DNA of 64,000 nt, from NCBI RefSeq assembly GCF_001808955.1, contig NZ_KV795257.1, positions 56,285-120,284 on the forward strand, in the 5' to 3' direction. Shown in pieces: positions 35,168-44,388 of the stretch (position 1 is its first letter; every line of letters starts with the position of its first letter). Under the pieces are notes generated by a model that was given only the letters and a program-made list of their open reading frames with translations, ran no database searches and had not been told where the DNA came from. This DNA comes from Rothia sp. HMSC078H08 (GTDB lineage Bacteria > Actinomycetota > Actinomycetes > Actinomycetales > Micrococcaceae). Position numbers and translations under genes: made by a program.

Positions 35168-38100
35168 CTAGACGTCCAGGGCGACTACGCCGCGGCGTAC
35201 CGCCTCAATCGCTTCTTCACAGCGGGCTCGAATGACCGGGTCCAGTGAGCGGATGTGCGCGATTTGGTCCAGGGCGTCCAGTACCTGCTTTGCCCAACGT
35301 ACGAAGTCGCCGGCGGCAAGGCCGGTGTCCTCGATTGCCTTTGCGAGGTGCGCGCCGTTCGCCCAGGCGTACATGGGCTCGACCAGGCCGAAGTCGCATG
35401 CGGGGGTCGGGTTGACCTTGAACTGTTCCTCGGCTGCGTTCAGGTCGGCGAGGCGCTGCGTAATCGTCGCAATGGGTGCGCGCAGGGACGGGTGCGGGTA
35501 GTGCGCCAGGTACTCCACCGCGTCGCGCTTGCCCTGGTAGGTTAGCGCGGCAACGGTTGCAGCGATGGCGGCGGGCTCCAGGCCGTCGAGGAAGTGCGCA
35601 TCCAGGCACAGGGCGGTCAGCAGATCGCGCTCGCCGTAGATGCGGCGCAGAGCCTGGCCGCCGGTGGTCAGCGACAGTTCGCCGTCCTCGGTGCGTTCCA
35701 CGTAGCCGTAGCTCTCCAGAAGGCGCGAAATGCGGTTGAAGACCTGCGCAATCGTGTTGGTGCGACGCGCAATCTGACGGCGCAACCCTTCGGTTTCGGA
35801 GTTGAGCTTCTGCCAGCGTTCGGCCCAGCGCATATGGTTCGCGCGGTCGGAACAGCCGTGGCACGGATGGTTACGTAGCTGAGCCTGCAGAGCCTCCAGC
35901 TGCGCGTCAATGCTGTTCTGACGAGCCGGAATGTTCTGCTGCGCGAGCGCACGCGGGGCGCGGCCGTCGTAGAGCGCCTGGCGCATGCGGCTTGCGGTGT
36001 CGCGGCGTTCCTTGGGGGTCTTGAGGCTCAGGCGCTTGGGAATCTTGATGCGTGAGACCGGTTCGACGGCACCCTCAAAGTCGCGGGTTGAGGCGGTGCG
36101 CTGGTGCGCGTCCTCGGTGACGATGCCGATGCGCGGGTCGGCGTGAGAATCGGAGCGGGTGATGACGACTGCGTAGCCGCGGGAGCGGCCGTGCGGAATG
36201 TAGATGATGTCGCCGGGCAGTAGCTGTTGGATGCTGTGGTGTGCCTGCGCGCGGGCGTGGCGTTCGTTGCTCTTGGATGCCTTCTTTTCCAGTTCAGCGA
36301 TGTGGCGGCTGAGCTGGACGTATTCGGTGAAGTCGCCCAGGTGGCATGCCATTGCTTCGCGGTAGCCTTCTAGGGCGCTTTCGTTTTTGCGTACTCGGGA
36401 GGCGACGCCCACGACCGATTTGTCTGCCTGGAACTGTGCGAAGGAGGATTCTAGGATTTTGCGGGTGCGTTCGGCGCCGTAGGAGGCGATGAGGTTTGCC
36501 GCCATGTTGTAGGTGGGGCGGAATGAGGAGTTCAGCGGGTAGGTGCGGGTTGAGGCGAGGGTTGCCACGTGTTCTGGGGACATGCCGGGGCGCCACATGA
36601 CCACGGCGTGGCCTTCGATGTCGATGCCGCGGCGGCCTGCGCGTCCGGTTAGCTGGGTGTACTCGCCGGGGGTGATGTCTACGTGGGATTCACCGTTGTA
36701 TTTGGTGAGCTTCTCCAAGATCACGGTGCGTGCGGGCATGTTGATGCCCAGTGCGAGGGTTTCGGTGGCGAAGACCAGCTTAATCAGGCCCTGGGCGAAG
36801 AGGGTTTCGACGACCTCCTTGAATAGGGGTAGCAGGCCGGCGTGGTGTGCGGCGATACCGCGAATCAGGCCGTCACGCCACTCGTAGTAGCCGAGGGTGT
36901 TCAGGTCGCGGGTGTCCAGGTGAGCGGTCGCTTCCGCAATGTAGGCGCGGATGGTCTGCTGCTGTTCGGGGGTGGTCAGCGTAATATCGGCGGATACGCA
37001 GTGGCTGACCGCGCCGTCGCAACCGGCACGGGAGAAGATAAAGCAGATTGCGGGCAGCAGGCCCTGCTTGTCGAGGGCGCGCACCATCTCCGGGCGGGTA
37101 ATGCGCTGCGGACGCAGAGGCTTCTGCTCACCGCGCGCATCAAAATCTCGGTTGTTACTGAAACGGTCACGACGGTTCGAGCCGCCGCGCTCGCCGCTGC
37201 TGAACGTCTCATTGAGCCAGCCTTCACGGCGGTGACGGAAACGTTCACGCTTGCCGCCGTAGCGTCCGCGGCCCGGGCTCGAACGGAAGCCGGGGCGTAG
37301 CGCCTTCAGCTGCGGGTTCAGGCGCAGACCGGCAAGCAGCGGGTTAGCGCCCGCCTCCACGGATGCGCCGCGTTGCTTAGCCTTCTGTGCCTTCTTCGCC
37401 TGCTTGCGGGAGAGCTTCTCCTCCGGCTCCTGGTTCTTGCCCTGGGTGTGGTTTTTGCCCTGTGCGGAGTTGTCCTCGGGTACGAACAGGTCCACCACGC
37501 GGTGACCGACCATCATGTGCTGCCACAGCGGCACCGGGCGGTGCTCCGAAACAATAATGTCCGTGCCGCCGCGCACCGTATCCAGCCACGCGCCGAACTC
37601 CTCAACGTTCGACACCGTAGCCGACAGGGAAATGACGTTCACATGCTCGGGAAGGTGAATAATCGCCTCTTCCCACACTGCACCACGGAAACGGTCCGCC
37701 AGGTAGTGCACCTCATCCATGACCACATAGCCCAGGCCGGTCAGCGTGGTCGAGTTGGCGTAGAGCATGTTGCGCAGCACCTCGGTGGTCATCACGACCA
37801 CGGGTGCTTCCGTGTTAATGCTCGTATCGCCGGTGAGCAGACCCACGTAATCCTCACCGTACGCGCACACAAAGTCGTGGTACTTCTGGTTGCTCAGCGC
37901 CTTAATGGGGGTCGTGTAGAACGCCTTCATGCCGCGGCGCAACGCCAGGTAGATACCGAACTCACCCACAATGGTCTTACCGGCACCGGTGGGCGCGGCA
38001 ACGAGGACGGAGCGGTCCGCCTCCACGGCGGCACACGCCTGACGCTGAAAATCATCCAGCGGAAATTCAAGGGACGCCTCAAAAGCGCCGAGGGCGGTCT

Positions 38101-38224
38101 TTGCGTAGGCGGCGCGCTCTCGGGATGCGGTGTAGGCGGCAGCGTAGTCGGTGCGCTCCGCCGGGGTCTGTGCGTTAGAAGCGTTAGAAGTGTGTGCGTC
38201 GGACTGTGCGTGGTGCTTGCTCAT
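35168..38224 (-). CDS. helY: Ski2/Mtr4-like RNA helicase HelY
   Basis: Superfamily 2 DExH helicase of 1018 residues. Motifs in order: APTGAGKT (about 77-84), TPIKALSNQK, DEVHYLADRFRG (about 170), SATVSN, then FATETLALGINMPAR and QLTGRAGRRGID, followed by the winged-helix and helical-bundle domains of the Ski2 group. Between the two RecA domains (about 265-385) is a Lys- and Arg/Gly-rich insertion (GRGRYGGKRERFRHRREGW and neighbours) probably contacting RNA. It is the last gene of the pafBC-tatA-tatC-helY direction, the same order as in mycobacteria. ATG at 38224 is used; TACACT lies 9 bases upstream. Confidence 0.92.
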   Translation of the reverse strand: MSKHHAQSDAHTSNASNAQTPAERTDYAAAYTASRERAAYAKTALGAFEASLEFPLDDFQRQACAAVEADRSVLVAAPTGAGKTIVGEFGIYLALRRGMKAFYTTPIKALSNQKYHDFVCAYGEDYVGLLTGDTSINTEAPVVVMTTEVLRNMLYANSTTLTGLGYVVMDEVHYLADRFRGAVWEEAIIHLPEHVNVISLSATVSNVEEFGAWLDTVRGGTDIIVSEHRPVPLWQHMMVGHRVVDLFVPEDNSAQGKNHTQGKNQEPEEKLSRKQAKKAQKAKQRGASVEAGANPLLAGLRLNPQLKALRPGFRSSPGRGRYGGKRERFRHRREGWLNETFSSGERGGSNRRDRFSNNRDFDARGEQKPLRPQRITRPEMVRALDKQGLLPAICFIFSRAGCDGAVSHCVSADITLTTPEQQQTIRAYIAEATAHLDTRDLNTLGYYEWRDGLIRGIAAHHAGLLPLFKEVVETLFAQGLIKLVFATETLALGINMPARTVILEKLTKYNGESHVDITPGEYTQLTGRAGRRGIDIEGHAVVMWRPGMSPEHVATLASTRTYPLNSSFRPTYNMAANLIASYGAERTRKILESSFAQFQADKSVVGVASRVRKNESALEGYREAMACHLGDFTEYVQLSRHIAELEKKASKSNERHARAQAHHSIQQLLPGDIIYIPHGRSRGYAVVITRSDSHADPRIGIVTEDAHQRTASTRDFEGAVEPVSRIKIPKRLSLKTPKERRDTASRMRQALYDGRAPRALAQQNIPARQNSIDAQLEALQAQLRNHPCHGCSDRANHMRWAERWQKLNSETEGLRRQIARRTNTIAQVFNRISRLLESYGYVERTEDGELSLTTGGQALRRIYGERDLLTALCLDAHFLDGLEPAAIAATVAALTYQGKRDAVEYLAHYPHPSLRAPIATITQRLADLNAAEEQFKVNPTPACDFGLVEPMYAWANGAHLAKAIEDTGLAAGDFVRWAKQVLDALDQIAHIRSLDPVIRARCEEAIEAVRRGVVALDV

Positions 38225-38434
38225 AGTATGTCCAGTGTAACGGTTCGCCCGCCGCGAGCCTCCAGAAAGCATCCTGCACGGGCACTAATCCGGTATGGGC
38301 GAACAGCGAGCGCATCCGGCGCGGTATAACGCTCCCTGTGAATCTCGCTATGGAGGTGCCGTGCGAGCCGACGTTAGAAGCTTTCCCGGCATGCGAATCT
38401 GGGCACTCTAATCTGGGTATGTCTGGGCATGCGA

Positions 38435-38471
38435 AAGGGGCGGGATACAGGTTCTCTGTACCCCGCCCCTT
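38435..38471 (-). terminator. Terminator of tatC
   Basis: AAGGGGCGGGATACAG and CTGTACCCCGCCCCTT pair with one mismatch around a five-base loop, between tatC and helY. Confidence 0.75.
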
Positions 38472-38502
38472 GCGGCTACGTCGCTCAATGCGAACTATTT
38501 AG

Positions 38503-39384
38503 TTAGGAAGTCTTCTCTTCCTCGAAGTAACCCATCTTCGCCAGGTCTTCACTGCTGGTTGCGGTGTTCAGGCTTGCTTCATCCGACCCCTGTGCCAGCT
38601 TGGCAAGCTTGCGGTCGCGGCGCTTGTCGTTGATCATGCAGATGCCGATCGCTGCGAAGAAGAAAATCAGCAGCGGCGCCATGAGCACGAACATCATCAT
38701 GATGTCGCTACCGGGTGCGGTCAGCGCTGCAATCACTGCAACGAGCACGACAACCCAACGCCAGGACTTCAGGATGGTCTTGCCTCGGATGAGGCCGAGC
38801 ATGTTAATGCCAACCAGAATCACCGGGATGATGAACGCGCAGGAGAACGTCACAACGAACTTCAGGATGAAGGAGATGTACACGCCCGCGTCAATGTAGT
38901 TACTTTCGTTGACGGGGGTGAACTTCAGCAGTGCGTAGACCACGCCGGGGAGGGTGAAGTACGAAATGGCGACACCGCAGGCAAACGCGAAAATAGATGC
39001 GGTGAGGAAGCCGAAGAGATACTTCTTCTCCTTGGTGTGCAGTGCCGGAAGCAGGAATCGCAGCGCCTGGTAGAGCCAGACGGGAGAGGCGATCACCAGG
39101 CCGATGTACATACCGACCTTCAGCAGCTGGTCGAAAGGAGATGCGACGCTACCGTAGTTCAGGTTTGCGTTGCGGCCGGTTTCTGCGTTGATCTGCTGCA
39201 GGGGTGCAGAGATCATTTCGATGAAAGGCTGGTAGAGGAAGACCGTACCGATGATGGCTGCGATGATGGTTGCGATAGCCGCTTTGATGAGGCGGTCGCG
39301 GAATTCGCGCAGGTGTTCCTTGAGTTCCATGCGTGCTTCAGGATTGATTTTGCGGTTGCGCACGTCCTGGTCGGGTGTTGCCAC
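38503..39384 (-). CDS. tatC: Sec-independent protein translocase TatC
   Basis: Receptor subunit of the twin-arginine translocase in the cytoplasmic membrane. The 293-residue protein has the N-terminal MELKEHLREFRDRL motif that contacts the signal peptide, six hydrophobic segments, and the conserved region VSPF-like ASPFDQLLKVGMYIGLVIASP plus FAFACGVAISYF. The C-terminus is an extended charged tail. The start is GTG with AGAGGA upstream. tatA lies 133 bases upstream with a terminator between them, so tatC may have its own promoter or depend on read-through. Confidence 0.95.
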   Translation of the reverse strand: MATPDQDVRNRKINPEARMELKEHLREFRDRLIKAAIATIIAAIIGTVFLYQPFIEMISAPLQQINAETGRNANLNYGSVASPFDQLLKVGMYIGLVIASPVWLYQALRFLLPALHTKEKKYLFGFLTASIFAFACGVAISYFTLPGVVYALLKFTPVNESNYIDAGVYISFILKFVVTFSCAFIIPVILVGINMLGLIRGKTILKSWRWVVVLVAVIAALTAPGSDIMMMFVLMAPLLIFFFAAIGICMINDKRRDRKLAKLAQGSDEASLNTATSSEDLAKMGYFEEEKTS

Positions 39385-39462
39385 GTGGTGTCCTCTGGGT
39401 GTCGGTGCCGTGTGTGATTCGGCTGAGGGGGTCTGGTGGGGTGTTTATGGGGTGGTGCCGCA

Positions 39463-39496
39463 AAACCCGTGCCGGCCGGTGGGCTGGCACGGGTTT
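39463..39496 (-). terminator. Terminator between tatA and tatC
   Basis: AAACCCGTGCC and GGCACGGGTTT form a perfect 11-base-pair stem with T following on the minus strand (AAAA at 39462-39465 on the plus strand). Confidence 0.75.
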
Positions 39497-39517
39497 GGTG
39501 CATCGGTGGCGGGACCG

Positions 39518-39763
39518 TTACTTGGTTTCGGTCTTGCCGTCCTTGCCGTTGTCTACGACCTCAGCGGTGACGACCTCTTCGCCGTCCTTCTCGCGGGGGT
39601 CCTTCTTGGAGTCGTTCTTCAGACCCTCAACTTCGGTCTTGAAGATGCGCATGGACTGGCCGAGGCTGCGTGCCATGCCGGGCAGCTTGGGTGCGCCGAA
39701 GAGCAGGACGATGAGGAGGATAACGACGATGATGGTCGCGGGGTGGCTGAAAATCTGGCCCAT
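39518..39763 (-). CDS. tatA: Sec-independent protein translocase TatA
   Basis: Pore-forming subunit of the twin-arginine translocase. The 81-residue protein has one short membrane segment (about 8-24), the [21 protein letters not shown] hinge and amphipathic helix (hinge FGAPKLP), and a charged Lys/Asp/Glu tail. AAAGG precedes the ATG. Its place between pafBC and tatC matches mycobacteria. No tatB is present, as in other Gram-positives. Confidence 0.95.
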   Translation of the reverse strand: MGQIFSHPATIIVVILLIVLLFGAPKLPGMARSLGQSMRIFKTEVEGLKNDSKKDPREKDGEEVVTAEVVDNGKDGKTETK

Positions 39764-39780
39764 GGTGGTGTGCCTTTCTG

Positions 39781-40119
39781 TTAGAGCAGGTCTCCGATGT
39801 TTTGAGGTTGGCCGAGTCGATCTCGTCGGGAGACCCGTCGCTTGATCCGCTCAGACCTGCGTGTCTGCTTACCTTGTTCGTAGTTATTGTATGCCTCGGT
39901 GATGGGTGTGAATACCCCGAGGGTGGTGTCTCGTGGGAGTTTTCGGCTTGCGTTCGCTTGCGCTGCGTCGAATTGTCCCTCGATTGACTCGACCCAGGTT
40001 ACGGTTTCGTCAAGGAGTGTGAAACCGCGAGTGAGTGCTTTGTAGGTGAACCATGCCAAATAGAGGAGCGAGCAGATGATGAGCGCGCCCCATAGCAAAA
40101 TCCAGAACCACCAAGACAT
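39781..40119 (-). CDS. Small single-span membrane protein, unknown
   Basis: A 112-residue protein with an N-terminal transmembrane segment ([20 protein letters not shown]) followed by a helical region and a very basic C-terminus ([18 protein letters not shown]). It starts at ATG 40119: TATAAT on the minus strand ends 7 bases earlier, so a leaderless mRNA is likely. It ends 17 bases before tatA and is probably co-transcribed with it. I do not recognise the family; a Tat-related or envelope role is only suggested by position. Confidence 0.7.
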   Translation of the reverse strand: MSWWFWILLWGALIICSLLYLAWFTYKALTRGFTLLDETVTWVESIEGQFDAAQANASRKLPRDTTLGVFTPITEAYNNYEQGKQTRRSERIKRRVSRRDRLGQPQNIGDLL

Positions 40120-40200
40120 GAGCACCATTATACAAGTTTTAGGTTAATGTTTTGGCGCCTTAGATGGGTTTTTAGGGTGTTTTTGCTTGTGGGTGAAGTT

Positions 40201-42486
40201 CTATTTTTCTGCGGGCACACCCCTGCGGCTGCTCGCGTTGAGGGTTTGCAACTGGTCAAGCAACGCCGCGCGCAGGTGCGCAGGACCGACCAGTTCGAGG
40301 GCACCTCGGTGCGCGATGACGGTGTCGAGGATGTTCTTATCGCCAGCGCCGTGGGCGTTGTTGTAGTAGTGAATACGCACGTACTGGGTGCGTGAAGCCT
40401 TCTTCACGTGGTGGGTGCTTCGACGCATGTACGTTGCGGTGAGAGTATCGAGCGGCTCGCCGCTGGGAATATGCTCGGTCGGGTGAATACGCAACTCAGC
40501 AAAGGGGTTGGTCTGAGTACTGTGCTGCTGCGCGTGCCAATGCGGGACGGTGTCACCGGTGACCGGGTGGGCACGACCCGCACCCGCCTCGTGGATGTGG
40601 TTGATGCGGGTGAGGCGGAAGTTACGCCAGAAAGTGGGGGTCTTCTCCCCTGCCTCATAATCCGCCACCTCGCTGTTTCCCGCCTGGCTGTCGGCAGTCT
40701 CACTGTTTCCTGCCTCGCCGGTGGCTGCGTGAGCAAAAGCCTCGGGTACGTACTCGGGGACTTGCTCACCACGCGCGGCATAGTAGCGTTCCTCAGCGGT
40801 ACGGCACCACGCATGCAGGTACATGTGGTCGCGGTGCAACACCAGCGCATACGGATCCACCAGACGATCCGCGGCACGCTCAGAGGTACCGTAACCAATG
40901 GTCACGGCGTTGCCGCTGCTCAGGGCGGCAGTCGCCTCCTGCAGCAGAGGCTCCTCCGGGGCGAAGCACAGGTGCTGCGCATAAACGGGCGCGTTCGGGT
41001 ACGCGGCGGCGAGCGCCTGGCGGATACTGCCCAGGCGCGCATCCGCCGGGTGCAGAATATCTGCGGCGGACAGGGTGAAAACGAGGATAGCGAGCTCAGT
41101 GTCGGTGAGGCGGGCGTAGTTCAGCAGCGTGTGCGGGGTCGCGCCGCCAAAGTCCGGCAGCAGATTAATGTAGCTGGGCTTGAGGGCGTCCGGGTCCTTG
41201 GGGTCGGCGTCGAAAGGTACGGTGTCTACCTGCGCGAAAATCTCGGGAATGATGGTCTTGCCGAGGTCGCGGTTTTTGTCGGTGTCCACGCTGTAGAGGG
41301 CGTTGAGCTGGTTCAATGGCATGGGCTCTTCACCGTGGGCGCTCGCCCAGCGGTCGGCACGGTGCAGACCCAAAATCAGGTCGACGAGGGCATCGAGGAC
41401 ATTATTGCGGTTACGCTGGTCAATCTTGCTCCACGTGCCGGGGTCCTCGACCGCTCCGCTGTGCAGGTCGGTGAGGGTGCGCAAGAGCTGCTGCTGGGCG
41501 GCGTAGCTATCACGCTGGCGGGTGGGCGCGTCCTCAGATTCGGCGGGCGGCTCGATAACGCAGCTGTAGCTCGTCGCCGCCACGGCGCTATCAATCGTGC
41601 CGTACGAGGGCACGGTGAAGGGCGCCGACAGCGTGGAATCGGCGTTGACCTCGGCAACAATCAGGCTTTCTTCGTAGCCCTTAATGTCTTCAAGCCAGTT
41701 CTTGGCATTGAACGTCGCGTTAATGGGGGTCGAATCAATACGCGAAAGCATCGTGAGCTTCTGAATACGGCTGGCGCGGAACGTGTACTCCTTACGCGCC
41801 GCGCTCTCAGTGTAGTAGCCGACAAAGTACCAGGTGCCGTAACGGTAACCAATACCGGCAACACTGACCTTCTCCTGCGTGCGGGTCGCACCGGCGGCAG
41901 TCTGGTAGGTGAACGTGACCGTCTTACGCTCCGCATAGGCGGTAAACAGCTCGTTCAGGTGCGGGTTATCGCTAAAGTAAATGCGCTGAAGGGGCTCACG
42001 GTAGCTGTACAGGTTCTTCGCGCGCTGACGCTTACCGGTCTTCGGGTCCTGAATCTTTGCGGCGGCGAGCGCCTCATCGGTGAGGTGCTCGCTCGTGAGC
42101 GCAATCTTGCGCAGGATGCGGTAGGCGTCATCCTGCAGTTCGGTGCCTTCCCAACCGCGCAGGATGGTGTTGATGAGGCGGAATTCCTCAGCGGTAGGGT
42201 TCCAGGCGGGCAGCTGTGCGGCGTCGCTGGTTTCGAGGCGGTAGCGCTCCCCCAGGTCCGTGGTCACGTGGGTGATGCGCGCGCCGGCATCACGCAGGGT
42301 CTGCTTGGCTCGCTCAAAGGCGCGTTCCTGCGACTCGCTGAGGGAGCCGTTCGCGCGCGTCTTGACACCGAGCAGGGTCAGTAGCTCGTTGCGGCTGATG
42401 CCCTGGGTTCGGGTTGCGGTGTCGGGTGCCTCGGCGGCGGTGGCGAGGCGGTGAAGAGTCATGTAAAGCTGAGCTGCGGTGGACAT
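40201..42486 (-). CDS. pafBC: Fused PafB-PafC WYL-domain transcription regulator
   Basis: PafBC activates the RecA-independent DNA damage response in Actinobacteria. Here the two proteins are one chain of 761 residues: N-terminal winged helix (about 1-110), first WYL domain (about 170-260, GYRYGTWYFVGYY), an incomplete second winged helix region (about 390-520) and a second WYL domain (GYGTSERAADRLVDPYALVLHRDHMYLHAWC, key part VDPYALVLHRDHMYLHAW) extending to the end. A nine-residue repeat (EAGNSETAD, QAGNSEVAD) interrupts the second WYL domain. TATGAT ends 6 bases before the ATG, suggesting a leaderless transcript. It lies between the Pup genes and tatA, the mycobacterial position. Confidence 0.9.
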   Translation of the reverse strand: MSTAAQLYMTLHRLATAAEAPDTATRTQGISRNELLTLLGVKTRANGSLSESQERAFERAKQTLRDAGARITHVTTDLGERYRLETSDAAQLPAWNPTAEEFRLINTILRGWEGTELQDDAYRILRKIALTSEHLTDEALAAAKIQDPKTGKRQRAKNLYSYREPLQRIYFSDNPHLNELFTAYAERKTVTFTYQTAAGATRTQEKVSVAGIGYRYGTWYFVGYYTESAARKEYTFRASRIQKLTMLSRIDSTPINATFNAKNWLEDIKGYEESLIVAEVNADSTLSAPFTVPSYGTIDSAVAATSYSCVIEPPAESEDAPTRQRDSYAAQQQLLRTLTDLHSGAVEDPGTWSKIDQRNRNNVLDALVDLILGLHRADRWASAHGEEPMPLNQLNALYSVDTDKNRDLGKTIIPEIFAQVDTVPFDADPKDPDALKPSYINLLPDFGGATPHTLLNYARLTDTELAILVFTLSAADILHPADARLGSIRQALAAAYPNAPVYAQHLCFAPEEPLLQEATAALSSGNAVTIGYGTSERAADRLVDPYALVLHRDHMYLHAWCRTAEERYYAARGEQVPEYVPEAFAHAATGEAGNSETADSQAGNSEVADYEAGEKTPTFWRNFRLTRINHIHEAGAGRAHPVTGDTVPHWHAQQHSTQTNPFAELRIHPTEHIPSGEPLDTLTATYMRRSTHHVKKASRTQYVRIHYYNNAHGAGDKNILDTVIAHRGALELVGPAHLRAALLDQLQTLNASSRRGVPAEK

Positions 42487-42542
42487 GGTTCAATCATACC
42501 GTGTGTGTTCCGCGGCACTTACTTTGCGTGCGGGTACGCAAA

Positions 42543-42583
42543 AGCCCGGTGCCCCTCCCACAAACGGGAGAAAGCACCGGGCT
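42543..42583 (-). terminator. Terminator of the FKBP gene
   Basis: AGCCCGGTGC and GCACCGGGCT form a perfect 10-base-pair stem with an inner CTCCC/GGGAG hairpin; TTTT follows on the minus strand. Confidence 0.85.
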
Positions 42584-42615
42584 ACACGTCTCTTACGCGA
42601 GAACCTGGCTAGTCC

Positions 42616-43011
42616 TTAGCGGACGTCCAGCAGGTCCACCACGAAAATCAGGGACTCGCCGGGCTTAATGACCGAGCCAGCGCCGCGGTCACCGTACGCC
42701 ATGTCGGCGGGAATCTCCAGGCGACGACGGCCGCCGACCTTCATGCCGAGCAGGCCCTCATCCCAGCCGCGGATAACCTGGCCAACGCCCACCTGGAACG
42801 GCAGCGGCTCGCCGCGGTTCCAGGACGCGTCAAACTCTTCACCGGTGGAGAATGCCACACCAACGTAGTGGGTGAGCACGCGGGAGCCGGGAACAACCTC
42901 AGCGCCTGCGCCCTCAATCAGGTCGGTGATGACCAGCTCGGTGGGGGCGTCGCCCTCGGGGAAATCGATTTCAGGCTTTTCGCGGTCGAGGTTACGCTGA
43001 CCGAAAGACAT
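42616..43011 (-). CDS. Cytosolic FKBP-type peptidyl-prolyl isomerase
   Basis: A 131-residue single-domain FKBP that catalyses proline cis-trans isomerisation. Conserved active-site elements are THYVGVAFSTGEEFDASWNRGEPLPF, of which YVG, FD and PLPF line the pocket, then GQVIRGWDEGLLGMKVGGRR and PADMAYG. There is no signal peptide. AAAGGAG precedes the ATG. It lies downstream of a lipoprotein with the same domain, after 115 bases containing a GCGCTCGCCG hairpin. Confidence 0.93.
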   Translation of the reverse strand: MSFGQRNLDREKPEIDFPEGDAPTELVITDLIEGAGAEVVPGSRVLTHYVGVAFSTGEEFDASWNRGEPLPFQVGVGQVIRGWDEGLLGMKVGGRRRLEIPADMAYGDRGAGSVIKPGESLIFVVDLLDVR

Positions 43012-43125
43012 GGGTGTCTCCTTTGATTGGTTCGAAATGAATCGAAATAGTGGGTGCGCTCGCCGCCCATACAGGATAAGCGGCGAGCGCTGTATAAAAC
43101 ACTATATAAAAATGTGGGCGCCGGG

Positions 43126-44184
43126 CTACTGTGCGGTTGCCGAAGCGGACGCTGCCGGGGTTGCGGTCGCAGAAGCCTCAGCGGTTGCCGAAGCGGACGC
43201 CTCCGCAGCAGCTGCGCTAGAAGCCGCCTGAGCACGCTGCAGGGTCTGCGGGTTCTCCTCCGCACCCAGAATATCAACAACGAACACCAGAGTGCCCGAA
43301 GGCTTGGAACCGCCGGTGTCGTTACCGTACGCCAGGTCCGCCGGGATGACCAGCTCAACGCGGGAGCCGACCTTCTTGCCCTTCAGGCCCTGAGTCCAGC
43401 CCTTGATAACGCCCTGCAGGGAGATGCCCATCGGGGTGGCGGCGGCGTAGTTGCCGTCAACGACCTTACCGTCGGAGTACTGCACGCCAATGTAGCGCAC
43501 GTACACGGTGTCGGTTTCCTTGACCTCGGCGCCCTCGCCCTCGATGAGGGTCTTAGCGGTCAGCTCGGTGACCTCCGGCTTGTTATCGGGCAGCTTAATT
43601 TCAGCCTTGCCGGTGGACTCATCCAGGGTGAAGGACGGCAGCGACGGGTCAGCCTCAACAGCCTTACCGGTTGCGTACTTGGGCAGCTTCGTCTTCACGG
43701 TGTACACCTCAACGTTGGTTGCGGCGCCGGGCGAAGCGGTCGTAGTGGTCACACCCGCGGTGCTGCGCTGCTGCAGAACGTTGGTAGTGTACGAGAAAGA
43801 ACCGCCAACCTTAATCTTCTTCAGGGTTTCGTACACCTGCGGTGCAGCCTGCTTCAGCTGATCGTTAATCGGCAGCAGAATCGGCTCGCTGGAGTAAGTG
43901 GAACCGTTAAGCTTGCCGTCGGTGCCGTTGAACACGGCAGCCTCAACGAGCACGTAGTCACCATCGTTGATGGACTCGCCGTTACCTTCCTCAATCACGT
44001 ACGCGGAGGGGCTAGAAGCGGCAAAGGGGGTCGCGAAGGACGCCTCAGGCTCAGCGGTCGCGTTCTTCAAGGTGTACTTCACCTTAGACAGGTCGCCGCT
44101 GGACTGCGCGCCACATGCAGACAGTGCAAGCGCGAGAGCAGCCGCGCTGGCACCGAAAATAGTGAGCTTAGAGCGTTTGGTCAT
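43126..44184 (-). CDS. Lipoprotein with FKBP-type isomerase domain
   Basis: An exported lipid-anchored prolyl isomerase of 352 residues. The signal ends in the lipobox LSAC (Cys near 24). A first, degenerate FKBP-like domain (about 55-175) is followed by a canonical one (about 215-310: VYVRYIGVQYSDGKVVDG, GVIKGWTQGLKGKKVGSR, PADLAYG). The tail is an Ala/Ser/Thr-rich low-complexity stretch that may span the wall. ATG at 44184 has AGAGGAT upstream. It probably folds proteins outside the membrane. It is placed between pafA and pafBC. Confidence 0.9.
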   Translation of the reverse strand: MTKRSKLTIFGASAAALALALSACGAQSSGDLSKVKYTLKNATAEPEASFATPFAASSPSAYVIEEGNGESINDGDYVLVEAAVFNGTDGKLNGSTYSSEPILLPINDQLKQAAPQVYETLKKIKVGGSFSYTTNVLQQRSTAGVTTTTASPGAATNVEVYTVKTKLPKYATGKAVEADPSLPSFTLDESTGKAEIKLPDNKPEVTELTAKTLIEGEGAEVKETDTVYVRYIGVQYSDGKVVDGNYAAATPMGISLQGVIKGWTQGLKGKKVGSRVELVIPADLAYGNDTGGSKPSGTLVFVVDILGAEENPQTLQRAQAASSAAAAEASASATAEASATATPAASASATAQ

Positions 44185-44388
44185 AGTGTTATCCTCTGGG
44201 GTTTTCTGTGAGAGTGGGGCGTGTGAGTGCCCGTGTGCCACAGAACAGTTTACAGGTATAGGTTTAGCTGTTTTATGCTACGGCACGTAGCTGTGTTCAG
44301 GCTGTGTCGCGGCCGAGGCGTTCCCGAAGGTTGACAACCCTGACCGCCGGCGGGTTTCCCCTCATCAGAGAGTTTCTAGCAATGCTGT

